NCBI RefSeq assembly: GCF_003268475.1
Contig: NZ_MCIF01000002.1
Location: 5,090,100 to 5,154,099 of the forward strand
Length of the DNA stretch: 64,000 nucleotides
DNA from: Thermogemmatispora tikiterensis
GTDB lineage: Bacteria > Chloroflexota > Ktedonobacteria > Ktedonobacterales > Ktedonobacteraceae
Direction: 5' to 3'
Made by a program: the position numbers and the translations under genes. Every line of letters starts with the position of its first letter. Position 1 is the stretch's first letter. Shown here piece by piece: positions 60,854 through 64,000 of the stretch. Under the pieces are notes generated by a model. The model was not told the DNA's origin and did not search any database. It saw only the letters and a list, made by a program, of their open reading frames with translations.

Positions 60854-61981
60854 TCATGTGACCTGTGTCGCAGGCCGCTGAGAGGGCCTGGCAGCGGAGG
60901 ATGAGGCGGTCAGGGCCAGCTCCTGGAAGGCGCTGAGGGTGATCACGCTTCCTGGAGCCAGCACCAGACGCAGGCCGCCAAAGCCGCTCTGGAAGGTATC
61001 GTCGCGCGCGCTCACCTGCCACTGGCTCGGCTCGGGTGTGCCCGCCAGCCAGGCTCGTGCCTGCAGCCTGTCTCCCTGGATGCGGAAGCGCAGGCAGTAG
61101 AAGCGCTGAGCCTGGGCAGAAAAAGGAACGGAGGCCAGGCGCGTCTGCATACCGCCGCTGCTTTTGAGGAGCACGAGCTGGCTGCCGTCAATGTAGGCTT
61201 TATACCAGTTATTGGTGTCCATCCAGCGCAGAACCGCGCCGAGGTTGGCCTGCTGAAAGCGGTTGATGGCCCCTGTGAAGAAGATCTCGCCATCGCTGAA
61301 GGGTGGCCCTAAGATGGCGTTGTAGGCCCCCTGGCCGTTGCTAAGCTGGCCCTGTCGATGGCTGATCGCGAAAATGGCGCTCAGGCGTGCATCGCCTTGC
61401 CAGGGATGGCCGTCGGAGGCTGTCCCCCAGCTGCGTTGATCGGGACGCTGAAAGGTATCTGCCGCCAGCAAACTCATGCCTGCGGGCAGCGCTGTGGGAG
61501 AGGCCGGCACCGGCGACCCGCTTGAGGCCGAGGGTGTAACCGCCTGGTTGGCTGGACCGGCCTGGTTGGTAGATGGCCTTGACTGAGCGGTGGACGGAGG
61601 GAGCTGAAGCGCCGCTTCGATCGGGGGGAGCAAGATCAAGGAAAAGAGCACCGTGAGCACGAGCAGCCCCGCTAAGAGCAGAACGCCCCCCTCGCTCGAT
61701 GGCCTGGCTGTCGCCTCCGCCTCAGCTTTCTCGGCTGCGCTGTCGCTCTCTCTGAGCGCAGGAGCAGGACGTGACACTTCGCGCTCCTTGGGGGCCGCAG
61801 CCGCTCTGCCCCCTGCCGCTTCCTCGGGCGGGCGCCTCGCCCTGTCCTCCGGCTGCCTCTGACGACCCAGGCGGAGCGGCTGCGGCTCGGTAATCGTGCC
61901 GCTAATGGTGGTGACCTCCTGGCGGTCGTCACCAGGGGCTGAGCCTGGAGCAAACCACTGCTTGCGTTCGCCACTATTCAT
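60854..61981 (-). CDS. Single-pass membrane protein with extracellular jelly-roll-like domain
   Basis: The 375-residue protein has a polar, Arg/Glu/Ala-rich cytoplasmic N-terminus (about 1-100), one membrane helix (about 104-125), a Ser/Pro/Thr-rich linker, and a C-terminal beta-rich domain (about 170-355). That domain's pattern (DTFQRPDQRSWGTASDGHPW, then AVLRWMDTNNWYKAYIDG) resembles the laminin-G/concanavalin-type family seen in glycan-binding or glycoside-hydrolase-associated proteins. It overlaps the 12-helix membrane gene upstream by eight bases (translational coupling) and AGAGG lies four bases before ATG 61981. The function is unknown. Confidence 0.75.
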   Translation of the reverse strand: MNSGERKQWFAPGSAPGDDRQEVTTISGTITEPQPLRLGRQRQPEDRARRPPEEAAGGRAAAAPKEREVSRPAPALRESDSAAEKAEAEATARPSSEGGVLLLAGLLVLTVLFSLILLPPIEAALQLPPSTAQSRPSTNQAGPANQAVTPSASSGSPVPASPTALPAGMSLLAADTFQRPDQRSWGTASDGHPWQGDARLSAIFAISHRQGQLSNGQGAYNAILGPPFSDGEIFFTGAINRFQQANLGAVLRWMDTNNWYKAYIDGSQLVLLKSSGGMQTRLASVPFSAQAQRFYCLRFRIQGDRLQARAWLAGTPEPSQWQVSARDDTFQSGFGGLRLVLAPGSVITLSAFQELALTASSSAARPSQRPATQVT

Positions 61982-63512
61982 GGTGCCTCTTTTGCAAGAA
62001 ATGTTCTATTTCATCTATGAGTGAAGTTGGCTCCTGGGCGACGGCTCCTGGTGGGGAAGCCTGGCCCCTCTGGAACCCTGGCTGCTCCCAGGGTGTAGGC
62101 CGGAAGAGAGCAGACTGGCTCTCTTCTGCTCTATACCCGATCAGTTGCCATAATCCAACCAGGCTAACCAGGAGTACCAGCGCGATCAGGAGCGTGCGCC
62201 CGGTAAAGATGAGCAGCCCGTCGACGGTCCAGCGTCCAGTGAGCCAGCCGGCCACCGGAGTCAAGAGCAGCGTGAGCAGTCCCTCAGCGACGAAGAGAAA
62301 GCGATTGACGTGCTCCTCCTGTGCGCGCTCGTAGGCCAGCTGTCCCTGGTCGAGGGAGAGGCCGGGTGGCAGCAGATGGCGCTGAGAGAAGATCACTGTA
62401 CTCAGGCTGGGCCTCAGCCGTGGGAGCAAGATGCCCCAGGCGGTGGCGGCGAGGGTATAGAGGCCAAGGCTGATGGCCAGCCAGACTGGTGCTTGCAAGC
62501 CAGGCAGGCCGAGGGCCAGCAGGCTGATGGCCATCACGAAGGGCTGACAGAGCGCCACCGCCTGGCACCAGGGCCGCCAGCGCTCGGGAATCAGGCGGTC
62601 GGACGGACCAAGCAGGCCGCGGAGGGGCAGCTGGAGGGCGAAGGCCAGTCCCAGGGCCAGGGCCTGTGCCAGGAGCAGCCAGAGCAAGGTGGGCAGCGTC
62701 CCCTGCTCCTGCAGGATAGCCGCAAAGGGAGTGGGCACAGCGTTCCAGATGCTGCCGAGCACGATGGCCAGGCCGCTGGCTAGCAGAACCAGCCCCAGCT
62801 GTCGACGGCGTGTCAGATAGCGCCACCAGCCTCCTTGCAGCAGCCAGTCGAGGGTCAGCTGCAGGCGCCAGCGGCGTGCCCCCTCTGTCAGGTCAAACCA
62901 GTTGTCGACCATGCGCCCGGGCGTCGGCAGAGGGGCGCGAGCCTCGGGCCAGTAGTCAAGGGCAAGTAGTGGAAGCAGGCAGAGAATAGCGAGCAGGCCC
63001 GACCAGGCGGGCAGCAGCCAGACCAGGCTCAACCCGAACATTGTCCCGAGGGCGGCCCGCATCAGGGCAATGCGCTCGTCGACCGCTGGCCAGGGGCGGC
63101 GCTGGAGCAGCCAGGCATTGCCGAGAAGAGAGGAAAAAGCGCTGAGCAGCCCTAGTTCGAGCGTAGCTGGCCAGAGCGAGACGGGCAGTGGTCGCAGCAC
63201 AGGAAGAGCCAATTGCGGCAGTATACAGAGGAGCAGGCCAGTTCCCCAGTAGCGGGCCGCGCTGCGCCGGCGTCCGGTGAGCAATGTGGCGGCCAGCAGC
63301 GAGCTGGCCAGCCAGACTGCCGCCACCAGGGCTGTCGCCAGTGCCTCCCTGCCTTGTGACCAGCTCTGGGCCAGGAGACGCATCTGCAGGACACTCAATC
63401 CCAGGCTGCCACTGAGCCAGCCGGCATTTAAGAGGCGCCCGCCGATCACCGCGTCCAGGCGTCGCTCAGCGAACAGAACAGCTTTTGTTGCTTTTCTCTG
63501 ACCAGATATCAT
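61974..63512 (-). CDS. Polytopic membrane protein of unknown function
   Basis: The 512-residue protein has about 12 hydrophobic segments with short loops, an MFS-like length and rhythm but without recognisable MFS signatures. The central loop (about 205-230, MVDNWFDLTEGARRW) and the C-terminal soluble tail are polar. I cannot assign a family. It is the first gene of a coupled pair with the jelly-roll membrane protein, which suggests a surface-polymer or secretion-related membrane complex (weak inference). Confidence 0.65.
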   Translation of the reverse strand: MISGQRKATKAVLFAERRLDAVIGGRLLNAGWLSGSLGLSVLQMRLLAQSWSQGREALATALVAAVWLASSLLAATLLTGRRRSAARYWGTGLLLCILPQLALPVLRPLPVSLWPATLELGLLSAFSSLLGNAWLLQRRPWPAVDERIALMRAALGTMFGLSLVWLLPAWSGLLAILCLLPLLALDYWPEARAPLPTPGRMVDNWFDLTEGARRWRLQLTLDWLLQGGWWRYLTRRRQLGLVLLASGLAIVLGSIWNAVPTPFAAILQEQGTLPTLLWLLLAQALALGLAFALQLPLRGLLGPSDRLIPERWRPWCQAVALCQPFVMAISLLALGLPGLQAPVWLAISLGLYTLAATAWGILLPRLRPSLSTVIFSQRHLLPPGLSLDQGQLAYERAQEEHVNRFLFVAEGLLTLLLTPVAGWLTGRWTVDGLLIFTGRTLLIALVLLVSLVGLWQLIGYRAEESQSALFRPTPWEQPGFQRGQASPPGAVAQEPTSLIDEIEHFLQKRHHE

Positions 63513-63598
63513 TGTTCATCAAGTGCAAGTCTCTTTGCATGCATATTGTGTGTGGTGAAGACAATCGACCAGCGGTCGGCCTTGGGCCTGAGTGGGTA

Positions 63599-64000
63599 TC
63601 ACAGAGCCGGCGAAGGTGAGGGAAAAGGCTCTGACTCCTGCACCGGCTGCAGGCGGGTGCGCAAGCGCCTGTTCAGACTTTCGGGCGGGACCATCTCCGG
63701 CTCCTCGCTGGTGACTGTTGTGACCAGCAGTGGCGGTTCCTGGCGGTAGAGCAGGGCCTGATCGCACTCCCGCAGCCAGGCGCGGATCTCAGGCAGGAAG
63801 CGGTCCAGTTCCTCCAGAGGCAGCGAGGCGTAGCGGTAGCAGGCGTCCACGTGAGCGGAAAAGAGACTATGGGCCCAACCCAGGTAGACCACCCATTCTG
63901 GATGGAACTGCACAGCCAGCCAGAAGCGGCGTGGATCGCTATCCTCGATGGCCTCGATGACACCGTCGGGAGCGGTCGCTGCCACAGTTTGGCCCGGGGC
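63599..64000 (-). CDS. C26-family glutamine amidotransferase, C-terminal part (runs off right edge)
   Basis: The last 133 residues of a class I glutamine amidotransferase-like hydrolase are visible. The sequence APDGVIEAIED and the catalytic His-Glu motif AVQFHPEW match the gamma-glutamyl-gamma-aminobutyrate hydrolase (PuuD) branch of peptidase family C26. The nucleophilic Cys lies outside the window. The tail beyond residue 60 of the visible part is an unusual extension rich in Leu, Arg and Glu. The substrate (a gamma-glutamyl amide) is uncertain. Confidence 0.8.
   Translation of the reverse strand, partial: APGQTVAATAPDGVIEAIEDSDPRRFWLAVQFHPEWVVYLGWAHSLFSAHVDACYRYASLPLEELDRFLPEIRAWLRECDQALLYRQEPPLLVTTVTSEEPEMVPPESLNRRLRTRLQPVQESEPFPSPSPAL

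Overview
The window is a GC-rich stretch of bacterial chromosome of ordinary housekeeping and metabolic character. I see no rRNA, tRNA, CRISPR array, insertion sequence or prophage. The gene content suggests the Chloroflexota, most likely the class Ktedonobacteria (for example a Thermogemmatispora-like organism). Pointers are a T-box-controlled thrS, a DUF4012 protein, a Clp ATPase with a CHAT-like N-terminus, a fused LutB-LutA protein, a MscL with a zinc ribbon and a SecA with a long N-terminal insertion. This assignment rests on protein character, not on a search.

Layout. 1-8 kb: the edge of an MFS transporter, a GlsB/YeaQ membrane protein, apt, mscL, a Y-family polymerase-like protein without its catalytic acids, and a large DUF4012 membrane protein. 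8-13 kb: tandem sigma70-type promoters drive a 1228-residue pseudo-CHAT/Clp ATPase fusion. It is followed by an 860-bp gene-free stretch with a probable structured RNA (four GGCTCAACG copies inside long-range pairing) and a tiny zinc-ribbon protein. 13-24 kb, minus strand: a GAF histidine kinase, a HIT protein, and the run gntR - tandem nitrilase - lutC - lutBA. 24-33 kb: a second histidine kinase, a WYL regulator divergent from a DinB-fold protein, a membrane protein with a GAF-like/winged-helix partner, and L-lactate permease.

33-44 kb: secA with a strong terminator, the glyoxylate shunt (aceA, aceB), and the minus-strand set thrS - tmk - grpB, with thrS behind a T-box leader and a well-formed promoter. 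44-54 kb: an Rpn-family nuclease in a lower-GC pocket, an EamA exporter, an archaeal-type ornithine cyclodeaminase-like protein, two adjacent membrane-anchored proteins that together make one Cas4-like nuclease, an HD-domain protein, rpsU, a dipeptide epimerase, a Nudix hydrolase and a secreted ScyD-like propeller protein. 54-64 kb: an oligopeptide ABC importer lacking its ATPases (lipoprotein plus two permeases, preceded by a mini-ORF), an APC permease, a pair of uncharacterised membrane/secreted proteins, and the C-terminus of a C26 glutamine amidotransferase.

How the genes may work together. Lactate uptake (lldP), lactate oxidation (lutC, lutBA) and the glyoxylate shunt would support growth on lactate and C2 compounds. 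The peptide importer, dipeptide epimerase, amino-acid permease and ornithine-cyclodeaminase-like enzyme fit growth on peptides. The most unusual items are the pseudo-CHAT/Clp fusion with the structured-RNA candidate behind it, the split Cas4-like pair, and the nitrilase fusion whose second half has lost its nucleophile.
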